Source: Rosistilla carotiformis (lineage in GTDB: Bacteria; Planctomycetota; Planctomycetia; Pirellulales; Pirellulaceae). Taken from it: a stretch of DNA of 64,000 nt. Below, one piece after another: positions 18,110-27,338 of this stretch. Numbering within the stretch: the stretch's first letter is position 1; each line of letters starts with the position of its first letter. The stretch spans positions 4,751,411 through 4,815,410 of the forward strand of contig NZ_CP036348.1 of NCBI RefSeq assembly GCF_007753095.1. The letters are read 5' to 3'. The notes under the pieces are model-generated. The model was not told the origin of the DNA, made no database searches, and worked only from the letters and a program-made list of their open reading frames with translations. Both the position numbers and the translations under genes were made by a program.

Positions 18110-20035
18110 CTACAGTTTTGGTGGTGGGGTTGGATTTTTCACTTCCACGATCGGGACATGGTAATCGGCTCGCAAATCAACACCAAAGCCCCGCGCTAGT
18201 TCCCATTTTGCCCGCGCCGCCCAAGGCGACCCCGGGTGCGTGGTCACGATTTCGCTGAACAGCCCCTTGGCCCGTTCGATGTAGGGCTTGGCGTCGTCGG
18301 TGCGGACCTTGCTGTTCGTATAGATGTCCCAGTGGACGAAGACCTTGCCCCCCTTCATCGGTGCGGCGGTCTTCGGGTTCTTCAAGAACTCATCCAACGC
18401 GACGCCGTATTCGTACACGCGTGCTTGATAGGCAATCAATTGAGCAAGGATAATGTCGTAATTCGCCTGCCAACGTGGATCGGCCTCCTGCTCGCGTAAC
18501 TTCTTTCCTTCCAACAAGGTTTGCTCTGCCTTGGCCATGTACTGTAGATGCATCTTGGCCTTGGCCTGTTCCTGCCGCACTTGCTGAACAAATTCCGCCG
18601 GTTTGGTCGAGAATTCCACCCGCAATTCAACCGCCTTTTGCGCGCCGGGCTGATGCGGATTGAGATCTTGAATCACCTGCCAAATCAAAGTCCTCAGCGG
18701 GAACTGCTTGCGATCCTTAAACGCTTCGACGCGCGCTCGCAGATCGGGACGATAGGGACGCAGCGCGTCCAGTTCGTAGCGTTCCTTCTGCGCACCAACG
18801 AGATTCGTCTCCACGCTAGGCAACATGAAGAAGACCCCGTTGGTTTCGCGAGCCATTCGCGATTGTTCGTAAGGGCCAAACCCGCTGCTGAATGCATCAT
18901 GCCGGCGACGGAAGCCGTCGGTTTGCAGTTGTTCGGGGAACGCAGTCTCCGGTCCACGATCGACTTGCAGCCAGTGGGTTCGTTTGGTTTGCGGATGATT
19001 CCAACGAATGTAGGCATACGGATAACCAAACACTGATTCGCGGCCGAGCACAAAGATCTTACACTTCGCCGCTTTGGCGACTTCGATCGCCTTCTCCATA
19101 TAGACATCGTTGTTACCCGAATCGCCGCTCTCATCGGTGACCAAAATCAATGCCATCTGGCGGCCCCGGCGGGCCAAATCACGGTAGGAGGTGATCGCAG
19201 TCCCGATCGCCGCACACATCATCTCCTTACCTGTTTTATCGATCGGAACCGCATCGATCGCTTGCCGGACCTTGTTCCGATCGCTGGTAGGTTTGTGCTG
19301 GGTATGATCAATAAACCGCTCGCCATAACTGGTCACGGCGGTCAACAGCGCGTCGCTGCCCGAACCGACACGATCATCCAAGCCGAGCTGTTGGTAAACG
19401 TTTTCAATCCGGTCGCGGATCTCTTTTTGATCGTCCTTCATACTTTCGGATTGATCGAAGCACCACACCGCCAAGACCGGCCCCTTGTCGATCATCCAGA
19501 CCAATTCTTGCGCGATCCGATCGATCGCTTGTTGGTAGCTGTCGACGATATCGCGGGCCTCCCCTTTGACCTCGCCATCGGGAACTGCCGCGATCAACGA
19601 CATGCTGCTTGGCATGGCGACGGTCGGCGCATCGATTGAAATTTTGGAGGTGTTCGCCTTGGCGACCAACGTCTGATCCAGAGCCGGTTTGCTGACCGCT
19701 GCGGGCGTGTTGCTGGTCATCCCCATCGCCGGGGCCGCGGTGAACAACGCCACGTTTTCTGGCTGGACGATTTCGACTTCGGGATCCAGTTCGATCTCGA
19801 CCGGCGGATCTTCAACGGTCGGAGTCGGAACGACCAAAATCTGCGATATCACTTTTACAGGGTCTTCAAACGTGATCAACGCCAGCGACAGCAAGATCAC
19901 CATATGAACCAACGTCGAAACGCCGGTCGCCCCAAATCCGTGCAGCATGCCACGAAACCCCGATGCCACGGGCAGAACTTCCGCCCCGTCGTCGTCGGAT
20001 GGCGTCGCCGCAGGGAACTGCTGGGTGTTTTCCAT
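18110..20035 (-). CDS. Membrane-anchored von Willebrand factor A domain protein
   Basis: 641 residues. One transmembrane helix near residues 40-57 (TLVHMVILLSLALITF) anchors a large extracytoplasmic part. A VWA domain begins at VLAVWCFDQSESM, which carries the metal-ion-dependent adhesion site D-x-S-x-S, with LILVTDESGDSGNND later in the fold. The C-terminal ~200 residues are helical and resemble a tetratricopeptide-like tail (GLFSEIVTTHPGSPWAARAK). It probably mediates protein binding at the envelope. It is divergent from the universal stress protein gene. Confidence 0.82.
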   Translation of the reverse strand: MENTQQFPAATPSDDDGAEVLPVASGFRGMLHGFGATGVSTLVHMVILLSLALITFEDPVKVISQILVVPTPTVEDPPVEIELDPEVEIVQPENVALFTAAPAMGMTSNTPAAVSKPALDQTLVAKANTSKISIDAPTVAMPSSMSLIAAVPDGEVKGEARDIVDSYQQAIDRIAQELVWMIDKGPVLAVWCFDQSESMKDDQKEIRDRIENVYQQLGLDDRVGSGSDALLTAVTSYGERFIDHTQHKPTSDRNKVRQAIDAVPIDKTGKEMMCAAIGTAITSYRDLARRGRQMALILVTDESGDSGNNDVYMEKAIEVAKAAKCKIFVLGRESVFGYPYAYIRWNHPQTKRTHWLQVDRGPETAFPEQLQTDGFRRRHDAFSSGFGPYEQSRMARETNGVFFMLPSVETNLVGAQKERYELDALRPYRPDLRARVEAFKDRKQFPLRTLIWQVIQDLNPHQPGAQKAVELRVEFSTKPAEFVQQVRQEQAKAKMHLQYMAKAEQTLLEGKKLREQEADPRWQANYDIILAQLIAYQARVYEYGVALDEFLKNPKTAAPMKGGKVFVHWDIYTNSKVRTDDAKPYIERAKGLFSEIVTTHPGSPWAARAKWELARGFGVDLRADYHVPIVEVKNPTPPPKL

Positions 20036-20359
20036 CGCAAAAGCCTCGTATGTTAAGCCACTGGTTGGTGTTGCGTTGACGGGTGCGATGCACGACCAAA
20101 GTGCGCACCGCTGCCAATGCTAATTGTAACAGAACTTATCGATGGGTGAACAATCGACAGCCCCGCTTCCAGCAGAAAAACGGAGCCCAACAGGCCTTAA
20201 CGCCCGGCGAATCGCTCGCTTCGCGACGCGCAGCGACTCATTCCTTTCCCAGTCGATCGATTTCCCCACCGACGGCGCGGGCGCGGCTAGCCCGAAGTCT
20301 GAAAACATGCCAAACTAGACGGCTCTCTGGACTTACCCAACGGCATTGAGGCGTGACGC
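20036..20359. other. Divergent intergenic region, no gene seen
   Basis: This 324-bp region separates the divergent VWA and universal-stress genes and must contain both promoters. I could not pick a convincing promoter on either strand; a GAGG lies 8 bases before the stress-protein ATG. Confidence 0.4.
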
Positions 20360-21262
20360 ATGCGTGTATTATTGGCAACTGACCGTTCCATCTCCTCCGA
20401 TGCGGCGGCTGATTTTCTGCAGCAATTGGAATTTTCCGAACCCGTCGATCTGAACGTTTTGAGCAGCGTTCCCGTGACGGCGTCGGTGGGATTTTCCGGC
20501 TTGCCACCGGTCGTGCAATCGGTGATGCAAGAAGAGGAAGCGGCGCTGCGTGAACACCTGGCCGCCGTGGGCACGAAGTTTGAAGCTCGCACGGCGACGT
20601 CGGTCCAGAACCTGGTCGTCGGGCCTCCGGGCTACGAAATCCGCACCGAAGCGGACCAATGGAACGCCGATCTCATCGTGATGGGAGCGGTTGGAAAATC
20701 GATGATGGAACGGGTCGTGCTCGGCAGCGTTTCGGATTTCGTTGCGACTCACACCGCCAGCAGCGTGTTGGTCGTTCGCCCTCCGAAGTCAGAGAACAAG
20801 GAAGAACCACCGCGCCACATCATGGTCGCCCTGGACGGATCGAAGGACGATGTGCAGTTGATCGATTTTTTGAAGCGGCTGAAATGGCCCGCCAACGCGG
20901 TCTTGCACCTTGTCCATGTGATCGAAGACATGACCCTATACCGCCAGGATTTGCTGGAACACATGGATCAACACTGGCAACAAGAACGCGAAACCAGTGA
21001 ACAACACGCTCATGAGATCCAACAACTGGCGCAAGTTGCGATTCCATCGGTTGAAACGTCGGTCGTTGTTGCGGCGCACGTTGGGGAAGCGTTGATCAAA
21101 TACGCCGATCGCCATCATTGCGAGCTGGTGATCACCGGAGACCACCACCGCAATATCATCAATCGAATCCTGCTGGGCAGCGTCTCGCGATACGTCCTTC
21201 GCTATGCCCATTGCAGCGTTGTGATCGCCCGCGAACCACGCGGTGAGAATCCGGCAACGTAA
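20360..21262 (+). CDS. Tandem universal stress protein
   Basis: 300 residues made of two UspA-like domains (about 1-140 and 150-295). Each has the ATP-binding G-2x-G-9x-G-(S/T) type signature: VMGAVGKSMMERVVLGSVSD in the first and ITGDHHRNIINRILLGSVSR in the second. Each also ends with the SVLVV/SVVIA beta strand. Two-domain Usp proteins bind nucleotide and respond to starvation or oxidative stress; the precise trigger is not visible. The ATG has GAGG 8 bases upstream. Confidence 0.9.
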   Translation: MRVLLATDRSISSDAAADFLQQLEFSEPVDLNVLSSVPVTASVGFSGLPPVVQSVMQEEEAALREHLAAVGTKFEARTATSVQNLVVGPPGYEIRTEADQWNADLIVMGAVGKSMMERVVLGSVSDFVATHTASSVLVVRPPKSENKEEPPRHIMVALDGSKDDVQLIDFLKRLKWPANAVLHLVHVIEDMTLYRQDLLEHMDQHWQQERETSEQHAHEIQQLAQVAIPSVETSVVVAAHVGEALIKYADRHHCELVITGDHHRNIINRILLGSVSRYVLRYAHCSVVIAREPRGENPAT

Positions 21263-21373
21263 ACCCGGCCGACGTTTAACATTTACGCGAACTGCGTTGC
21301 TGGAAGGTTTCCGCAACGCAATCGACGGCGAATGCCTGCCGCTTCGATCGTGATCACAGCAGGCTGCGGGCAA

Positions 21374-21415
21374 ATAAAAAAAGGACGCGCCGGCGATATC
21401 ATCACCAACGCGTCC
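21374..21415 (-). terminator. Intrinsic terminator of the DEAD-box helicase gene
   Basis: On the minus strand GGACGCG (21415-21409) pairs with CGCGTCC (21389-21383) around a 19-base loop, followed directly by TTTTTTTATTTG. It starts 29 bases after the helicase stop codon. This is a classical rho-independent terminator. Confidence 0.85.
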
Positions 21416-21444
21416 TCATCGATTTCTTTTAACGCGGCGCCGTC

Positions 21445-24108
21445 TTACGCTTTCGCTTTGCGTTTCTTGCTCTTGCCACCGGCAAACGGCTTGCCCGGTT
21501 GCGACTTAGGAAAACCTGGCTTTCCGCCGCCGCCAAATCCTTGGCCATTGCGTTTGCCCTTGCCGAAGTCTTTCCGCGGTGCATGACCGGCATCAAAACC
21601 GCCTTCGCTTTCCAAACGCAAACGCAGCTGTTTCCCCGACACCCAAGTGTTCGACAAGGTGTGGTAGATGTCACTGGGCATGCCTTCGGGCAAATCGATC
21701 GTGCTGTAGCGATCATTGATTTGAATCGGCCCGATGCAATCGCCGGCGATGCCCGCTTCGTTCGCAACCGCACCCACGATATTGCCTGGCTTCACTCCGT
21801 CTTGCCATCCCACTTGAATGCGATAACGGGTCATGCCGGATTCGGGTTCACCCAACTGACGCCCGGGCTTCCCGCTGCGACGTGGGCGTTCGGTGCGATC
21901 AAACGAATCTTCATCAAAACGATCGCGACGTCCACGTCCCCGCTCCTCGCCACGGCCAGCGGATTCCTTACGAGGTCGGTCTTTGACCAGGAACGGACGC
22001 CCCTGTTGGGCCAGTTGCGCCAATGCGGCAGCAATCAAGTCCATCGGCTTGTTCACTTCTTCGGCGTATTCGGTCAACAGGTCCTTGAACATCGTCAGGT
22101 CCTGATCCGCCGTCATCGCGGTGATCTGGTCCTTAAATCGCTTAACACGGACAGCGTTGATATCGTTCGAATTGGGCAGGTCCATGATTTCGATCGGCTG
22201 CTTTGTCGCCCGTTCAATCACCCGCAACTTGCTGCGTTGATTGCCCGACAAAAAGATGATCGCTTCGCCGCTGCGTCCGGCACGACCGGTTCGGCCAATC
22301 CGATGCACATACGATTCGCTGTCGTGAGGCAGATCGAAATTGAAGACGTGACTGATGCGTTGCACATCCAAACCACGGGCCGCAACATCAGTCGCAACCA
22401 AGATATCTAGCTTTCCGGATTTCAATTGTTCGATCGTTCGTTCACGGACCTTCTGAGGCATGTCGCCGTTGATCGGCGAAGCCGCCAGACCGTGCTGCGA
22501 CAATTCCTCAGCGACCGTGATCGTCGCGTCACGTGTCTTGGTGAACACGATCACGCCATCGGTCTCTTCGACTTCCAAAAGCCGAGTCAACGCGTCGACC
22601 TTGTCACGCTGTGCCACGAAGACGGCACGCTGCCGAATCGAATCGGCGGTCATCGTTTTCTTCTTGATCGTGATGGTCGCCGGATCGGTCAGATAACGGT
22701 CCGCGATCAAGCGAATCGGAGTCGGCATGGTTGCCGAAAACAATGCGATCTGCCGCTCGTCGGGAGCATGCTTGAGGACAAATTCAACGTCCTCCAAGAA
22801 GCCCATGTTCAGCATCTCATCCGCTTCGTCCAACACCAAACAACGAATGCCATCCAGCTTCAACGTGCCTCGGTTAATGTGATCGATCACGCGTCCCGGC
22901 GTGCCAACGACCACTTGAACACCGCGTCGCAACTGGCGGAATTGAGCTTCGTAGTCCTGACCGCCGTAGATCGCACAAACGCCGAAACCAGGAATGCAGG
23001 CTCCGTACGTCGAGAACGATTTGGCAACCTGAATCGCCAATTCACGCGTTGGTGCCAGCACCAACACCTGAGGCGTGGGAGCGCGAAGATCGATCTGCGA
23101 AAGGATCGGCAAGGCAAACGCGGCGGTCTTCCCCGTTCCGGTTTGCGATTGTGCCAACAGATCGCGTCGTTGCAACATGAATGGAATGATCTGAGCCTGA
23201 ACCGGCGTCGGCTTGTCATAGCCCGACTTCAATACCGCCTGCTGAACTTCGGCACTCAGATCGAGATCCGAAAACATCGTCTCTGCTGGCGTCTTGGGCG
23301 CCTTAGCTGCCGCCTTTTCGTCGCGTGCGGCTTCGGCCAACTGGGCTTCGGTAACAGCAACTTGCGCCGCCGCTGGCGTTTTAACCGCGACTTCTTCAGC
23401 TACGACTTCTTCAGCTACGACTTCTTCAGCTACGACTTCTTCAGCTACGACTTCTTCAGCTACGACTTCTTCAGCTACGACTTCTTCAGCTACGACTTCT
23501 TCAGCTACGACTTCTTCAGCCACAACTTCTTCAGCCACAACTTCTTCAGCCACAACTTCTTCAGCCACAACTTCTTCAGCCACAACTTCTTCAGCCACAA
23601 CTTCTTCAGCCACGACTTCTTCAGCTACGACTTCTTCAGCTACGACTTCTTCAGCCACAACTTCTTCAGCCACAACTTCTTCAGCCACAACTTCTTCAGC
23701 CACAACTTCTTCAGCCACAACTTCTTCAGCCACAACTTCTTCAGCCACAACTTCTTCAGCCACAACTTCTTCAGCCACAACTTCTTCAGCCACAACTTCT
23801 TCAGCCACAACTTCTTCAGCCACAACTTCTTCAGCCACAACTTCTTCAGCTACAACTTCTTCAGCTACAGCTTCTTCAATGACAGTTTCTTCGAGAGCGG
23901 TTGGCTCGATCGAGTGACTGTCATAAGAGATCGACTCGAGGCCCACCGAATCGGAGACGGGTTGGCTGTACTGAGCTAGCAGCAATTCGACAGCGGGGTC
24001 GAGCGGAGTCGCTTCGTAGACGTACGTGTCGTTGTAAGCAGCAGTCGCTTCTTCGTACGACGGGAATTCTTGTTCTTGATTGTTTTCAGATTGCATAGAT
24101 TCAGACAT
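21445..24108 (-). CDS. DEAD-box RNA helicase with long VAEEV repeat
   Basis: 887 residues, CsdA/DeaD-like. After ~80 residues comes a stretch of about 160 residues made of VAEEV pentapeptides, then a linker. The helicase core follows: Q-motif (FSDLDL...PTPVQ), AQTGTGK-type motif I (SQTGTGKTAAFALP), DEAD in LVLDEADEMLNMGF, SAT, and HRIGRTGRAGRSG. The C-terminus has a DbpA-type RNA-binding domain (RYRIQVGWQDGVKPGNIVGA) and a basic Gly/Lys tail. It remodels RNA in ribosome assembly or mRNA decay, often at low temperature. ATG at 24108 has GGAAG in front; an in-frame start 12 codons further up is less likely. The gene ends at a strong terminator. Confidence 0.92.
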   Translation of the reverse strand: MSESMQSENNQEQEFPSYEEATAAYNDTYVYEATPLDPAVELLLAQYSQPVSDSVGLESISYDSHSIEPTALEETVIEEAVAEEVVAEEVVAEEVVAEEVVAEEVVAEEVVAEEVVAEEVVAEEVVAEEVVAEEVVAEEVVAEEVVAEEVVAEEVVAEEVVAEEVVAEEVVAEEVVAEEVVAEEVVAEEVVAEEVVAEEVVAEEVVAEEVVAEEVVAEEVVAEEVVAEEVVAEEVVAEEVAVKTPAAAQVAVTEAQLAEAARDEKAAAKAPKTPAETMFSDLDLSAEVQQAVLKSGYDKPTPVQAQIIPFMLQRRDLLAQSQTGTGKTAAFALPILSQIDLRAPTPQVLVLAPTRELAIQVAKSFSTYGACIPGFGVCAIYGGQDYEAQFRQLRRGVQVVVGTPGRVIDHINRGTLKLDGIRCLVLDEADEMLNMGFLEDVEFVLKHAPDERQIALFSATMPTPIRLIADRYLTDPATITIKKKTMTADSIRQRAVFVAQRDKVDALTRLLEVEETDGVIVFTKTRDATITVAEELSQHGLAASPINGDMPQKVRERTIEQLKSGKLDILVATDVAARGLDVQRISHVFNFDLPHDSESYVHRIGRTGRAGRSGEAIIFLSGNQRSKLRVIERATKQPIEIMDLPNSNDINAVRVKRFKDQITAMTADQDLTMFKDLLTEYAEEVNKPMDLIAAALAQLAQQGRPFLVKDRPRKESAGRGEERGRGRRDRFDEDSFDRTERPRRSGKPGRQLGEPESGMTRYRIQVGWQDGVKPGNIVGAVANEAGIAGDCIGPIQINDRYSTIDLPEGMPSDIYHTLSNTWVSGKQLRLRLESEGGFDAGHAPRKDFGKGKRNGQGFGGGGKPGFPKSQPGKPFAGGKSKKRKAKA
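23400..23880. repeat. 15-bp tandem repeat, about 32 units, inside the helicase gene
   Basis: Thirty-two consecutive 15-bp units encode VAEEV on the minus strand. Units come in two main synonymous spellings (plus strand tacgacttcttcagc and cacaacttcttcagc). They sit in blocks: roughly eight of the first, six of the second, a mixed trio, then a long run of the second. Since 15 is a multiple of three, gain or loss of units keeps the helicase in frame. The array has no stop codon in several frames, which creates long spurious open frames on the other strand. Confidence 0.95.
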
Positions 24109-24536
24109 AAGGCTTCCATGAAGGGATCGGGCCCTACCCGACAATAGTCGATGAAGGTAGGGATCAGGTGTCGCAACGGAGTCGGGTTAGACGCAAGCGA
24201 CACTGCTTCACCTTCGATGGTGCGATCGACACAGAAGTTGACTTAAGATCGCCAATGGAGTGCGGGTTTTACCCGTCATGCCGGTGCGTGGCGTGTCATA
24301 CAATCTGTCATTCGCAATTACTGCTGAGGCCACAGGTGGGCGTTGGCAGCATGATGGAAGACCTCGTCGCTATCGAGCCGCGATGGGAATCCTAGGACCA
24401 ATGCCTAGCATCCGCGGGGGTCAACGTCTACTTTCGCTTGACCCATCAAAGCCGTGCAGTTCTTTGAGGCTCGATGATGCGAGGCAGTTTACCGCACGAA
24501 GGCCCAAAGCGATAGGAGTAAAATTCGCAGGAATGG
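24109..24536. other. Leader of the helicase gene and downstream end of the NtrC gene
   Basis: 428 bp with no supported gene. It should contain the helicase promoter and its untranslated leader. The only structure seen is the inverted repeat listed at 24132-24162. Confidence 0.45.
24132..24162 (-). promoter_or_regulatory. Stem-loop in the helicase mRNA leader
   Basis: CCCTACC (24132-24138) and GGTAGGG (24156-24162) form a 7-bp stem, with further partial pairing inside (CGAC/GTCG). The stem lies 24 bases upstream of the helicase start codon. Structured leaders are common on cold-induced helicase messages; that link is inference. Confidence 0.35.
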
Positions 24537-25994
24537 TCAGTCGGACGAATCGTTTTCCTCAGCCGATTCCTCTTTCCCCCGGTATTGGTCCAAACGTCGA
24601 TACAGTGTGCGGGCACCAATCTCTAGAATCCGAGCGGCCTCCTCGCGGTTACCCCCGGTCAGTTTCAGTGTCTCCTCGATCGCCCAACGCTCAATATCCG
24701 CCAGCGGCTTGCCCAACAGATTCATGTCGCCGGTCAACTGGCTGGCGACGGTCGATTCATCAACATCCGCCAACTCGGGGGGCAAATCGTCGATATCGAG
24801 GACTTCGTCCGTGTCCAAAACCACCATCGTATCGACAAAATTCCGCAGTTCGCGGACATTCCCAGGCCAATCGTAGGCGAAGAACCGCTTCGTCACCGCT
24901 GGAGAGAAACTGGCCGCCGGCTTGCCGTGCCGTTTAAGGAATTGCTTGCGGAAATGGTCCATCAGCGGAATGATATCGTCGCGACGCTCACGCAGCGGCG
25001 GGATCCGCACGGTGACGACCTTCAAACGGAAATAGAGATCGCTGCGGAACGTTCCGGCCGTGACCATTTCATCCAACGGACGGTTCGTCGCACTAATCAA
25101 ACGGACATTCACCTTGATCGGTTTATTGTCGCCAACCCGCGTAATCCGATGCTCTTCCAAAACCCGCAGCAACTTGATCTGAGTGCTCATCGGCATATCA
25201 CCGACTTCGTCCAGGAACAGCGAGCCTCCGTTGGCGTATTCGAACGCGCCAACTCGATCGCCGATCGCGTCGGTGAAGGAACCTTTCACGTGCCCAAACA
25301 GTTCGCTTTCGACCAAATTCTCCGCGATCGCGCCGGTATTAAGCGCCACAATCCGTTTGGCCTTGCGCGGGCTGTTTTGGTGAATCGCCTGGGCGACCAA
25401 TTCCTTGCCGGTCCCGTTTTCACCGGTGATCAGCACCGTCGCATCGGTGGGGGCGATTCGCTTCAGGCGATCGATCACCGCCTGCATCTCCGCACTGGCA
25501 AAGATAATCCCCTCGAAACCGAACTTCTCATCCAGCCGTTGGTGCAGCTCGGTGTTCTTGCGACGCAAGCTGATCGCTTCGACCGCCTTGGCCGTGATCG
25601 CCCGCAATCGGCTGGGCGTGATCGGTTTTTCAAGAAAGTTGAATGCGCCGTGCTGCATCGCTTCCACAGCCGTCGGAACCGTCGCGTGCCCCGTCACCAT
25701 CACCACTTCGCAATCGGGCAACCGTTGCCGCGTCAAACGCAGGATTTCCATCCCATCGATGTCGTTCATCACCATGTCGGTGATCACGATATCAAAATGA
25801 TCCGATTCAATCAGTTTGGAACCTTCGGGACCGCTGACAGCGACCTGGCATCGGTAGCCCACTTTTTCCAAGCTCTCGGTCATCGCGCGCGCATGGGCGC
25901 GATCGTTGTCGACGACCAAAACCGACAGATTGCCGATCAGTTCCGAAAATTCATCGTTCGTTGGGGCAGCAGACTCATTCATGCGGGCAATCAT
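24537..25994 (-). CDS. NtrC-family sigma-54-dependent response regulator
   Basis: 485 residues. The receiver domain (phospho-acceptor Asp in IVITDMVMNDIDG) is followed by an AAA+ domain with Walker A GENGTGKE, Walker B GGSLFLDEVGDM and R-finger region FRSDLYFRL. A Fis-type helix-turn-helix (NREEAARILEIGARTLYRRL) is at the C-terminus. The sigma-54 contact loop GAFTGA reads GSFTDA; the Gly-to-Asp variant is known from several phyla. ATG at 25994 has AAGG about 8 bases upstream; the in-frame ATG at 25982 is an alternative. The cognate kinase is not adjacent. Confidence 0.9.
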   Translation of the reverse strand: MIARMNESAAPTNDEFSELIGNLSVLVVDNDRAHARAMTESLEKVGYRCQVAVSGPEGSKLIESDHFDIVITDMVMNDIDGMEILRLTRQRLPDCEVVMVTGHATVPTAVEAMQHGAFNFLEKPITPSRLRAITAKAVEAISLRRKNTELHQRLDEKFGFEGIIFASAEMQAVIDRLKRIAPTDATVLITGENGTGKELVAQAIHQNSPRKAKRIVALNTGAIAENLVESELFGHVKGSFTDAIGDRVGAFEYANGGSLFLDEVGDMPMSTQIKLLRVLEEHRITRVGDNKPIKVNVRLISATNRPLDEMVTAGTFRSDLYFRLKVVTVRIPPLRERRDDIIPLMDHFRKQFLKRHGKPAASFSPAVTKRFFAYDWPGNVRELRNFVDTMVVLDTDEVLDIDDLPPELADVDESTVASQLTGDMNLLGKPLADIERWAIEETLKLTGGNREEAARILEIGARTLYRRLDQYRGKEESAEENDSSD

Positions 25995-26250
25995 AACACG
26001 CCCTTGGATTCCTAGAAACGCGGGCTGACAACCTTTGATATCCCCAGAAATCATCCTTCTTAAACATGACGAACGTTGCGTTCATCTCGGACATTCACGC
26101 CATCGGAACAAGTCAGCGTCAGCCCGCGATGTTCAGCGGAATCACCACCCCACACGATAGCCATCCCTTCACCACTCCAGGGGCCCGTAAATAACGCTGG
26201 AAACCTGCATCAAAATTCGAATTATTTCTCTCTTTTTCAGGCGCAGCGAG

Positions 26251-26278
26251 TTGACACAATCCGAGCCCTCTTTAGAAT
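26251..26278 (+). promoter_or_regulatory. Sigma-70-type promoter of the small RNA candidate
   Basis: TTGACA (26251-26256), a 16-base spacer and TAGAAT (26273-26278) make a near-consensus housekeeping promoter. It points into a stretch with no coding frame but ending in a strong terminator. Transcription should start near 26285. Confidence 0.7.
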
Positions 26279-26284
26279 GAAGGC

Positions 26285-26389
26285 ATCAACAAAACATCAA
26301 GCTTCTGAAGCTTTCCGGTGAGATTACTGCCCCGTTCTCACCGGATTTAGGCCCGCTCGGGTACCTGCCCCGCCTGAGCGGGCGTTTTT
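26285..26389 (+). ncRNA. Candidate small RNA with two C-rich hairpin loops
   Basis: A ~105-nt transcript is predicted from the promoter at 26251 to the T-run at 26389. Three stems are visible: AAGCTT/AAGCTT (26299-26313), TCCGGTGAG/CTCACCGGA (26314-26345, loop 14 bases), and the terminator stem GCCCGCTC/GAGCGGGC (26351-26383). Both larger loops carry the same octamer CTGCCCCG (26327-26334 and 26365-26372). Repeated C-rich loops are typical of sRNAs that pair with G-rich ribosome-binding sites. Both neighbouring genes lie on the opposite strand, so this is not a leader or a read-through terminator of either. I do not recognise a named family. Confidence 0.65.
26351..26389 (+). terminator. Intrinsic terminator of the small RNA candidate
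   Basis: An 8-bp stem GCCCGCTC/GAGCGGGC is followed at once by GTTTTTA on the plus strand. No T-run follows on the minus strand, which fixes its direction. Confidence 0.85.
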
Positions 26390-26479
26390 ATGCGCCGATA
26401 TAAATATTGGCGTTTCTTAGCAGAGCAGCGGCCTTCCTAACCGACTCGCTTCGCACTCCTATCGGCCCGTGACCGAACG

Positions 26480-27286
26480 CTATTCCGCGTCGATCAACCC
26501 GTGAAACCGGCAGCCTTCCAGCACGCCACTGGTAGCAACCTCGCGAGCCACGTGCAGCCGATCGGTCCATCCTGCATCGCGATGTGCCGCCCGCGCCGCC
26601 TGCACGACCGCATCGCTGGCGTTGCCGACGACAATCGCTCGATAACCCGCCGTCAGCGCCGCCAAATCGTTTCCCGAATCCCCCGCAAAAATCAAATCGG
26701 TCGCCTCACGCCCCACATGTTCGGTCCACCACTGCAGCGCAAAGGCCTTCGACGTGCCACGAGGCAACAAATCGATCAACCCGTCCCCATTAAACGGATC
26801 GACACTGGAGATCATGGAATACGGCAGCTCGGAAATCCGCGCGCCCACCTGCTGTGTCACCGTCGGGAGCACCGCCTGATCGGCGTAGTAGCTGAGCTTA
26901 AATCGCCCCTGCTTCTCAGACTCTTGCAACCGCAGTCCATCGATCGATTTCAGTGCGGCGTGCACATCGGCCAAAGAAACACCATCCGCCAGCTTGTCTA
27001 GACAGGCCTCATACGGCGCCACCGATTCAAACCGCCCATCGCCTGACGACCGACAAATGGTGCTGCCAACGTCGCATACGATCCAATCGGGGCAAGGCAA
27101 TTGAAAATCGGTGATCGCTTGCCGCGCCGATTCGAGATGGCGTCCGGTGACAAAGACCAAGGTCGCATCGGCCGATTCAAAGTGATTATGCAACCGCAGC
27201 AGATCACGACGGTTCGCCGGGTTGCCTTCCAGCGGGATCAACGTGCCATCCAGATCGGTTGCCAATACGGTAGGTCGAGCGGTCAT
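26480..27286 (-). CDS. HAD-IIB phosphatase, sucrose-phosphate phosphatase-like
   Basis: 268 residues. Catalytic motif I is ATDLDGTLIP, motif II VTGRH, and motif IV FAGDSGNDLAAL, as in the SPP/MPGP family that dephosphorylates sucrose-6-phosphate or mannosyl-3-phosphoglycerate. It lies downstream of the amylosucrase and sucrose-phosphate synthase genes on the same strand, so sucrose-6-phosphate is the likely substrate. ATG at 27286 is preferred; the frame also opens 10 codons earlier. It is the last gene of the sucrose operon. Confidence 0.85.
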   Translation of the reverse strand: MTARPTVLATDLDGTLIPLEGNPANRRDLLRLHNHFESADATLVFVTGRHLESARQAITDFQLPCPDWIVCDVGSTICRSSGDGRFESVAPYEACLDKLADGVSLADVHAALKSIDGLRLQESEKQGRFKLSYYADQAVLPTVTQQVGARISELPYSMISSVDPFNGDGLIDLLPRGTSKAFALQWWTEHVGREATDLIFAGDSGNDLAALTAGYRAIVVGNASDAVVQAARAAHRDAGWTDRLHVAREVATSGVLEGCRFHGLIDAE

Positions 27287-27338
27287 CACATCCAATGCAA
27301 TTCTGGGTCCCAGCAAATGAAAACATCATGCCGACGGC

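Noticed and set aside
23294-23917. Plus-strand frame rich in TSSAT repeats
   Set aside because: Another shadow of the same repeat; no start signal and no motif outside it.
22426-23979. Plus-strand frame of 517 codons opposite the helicase, with FFSYD/FFSHN repeats
   Set aside because: It exists only because the 15-bp repeat has no stop in this frame; the other strand carries full helicase motifs.
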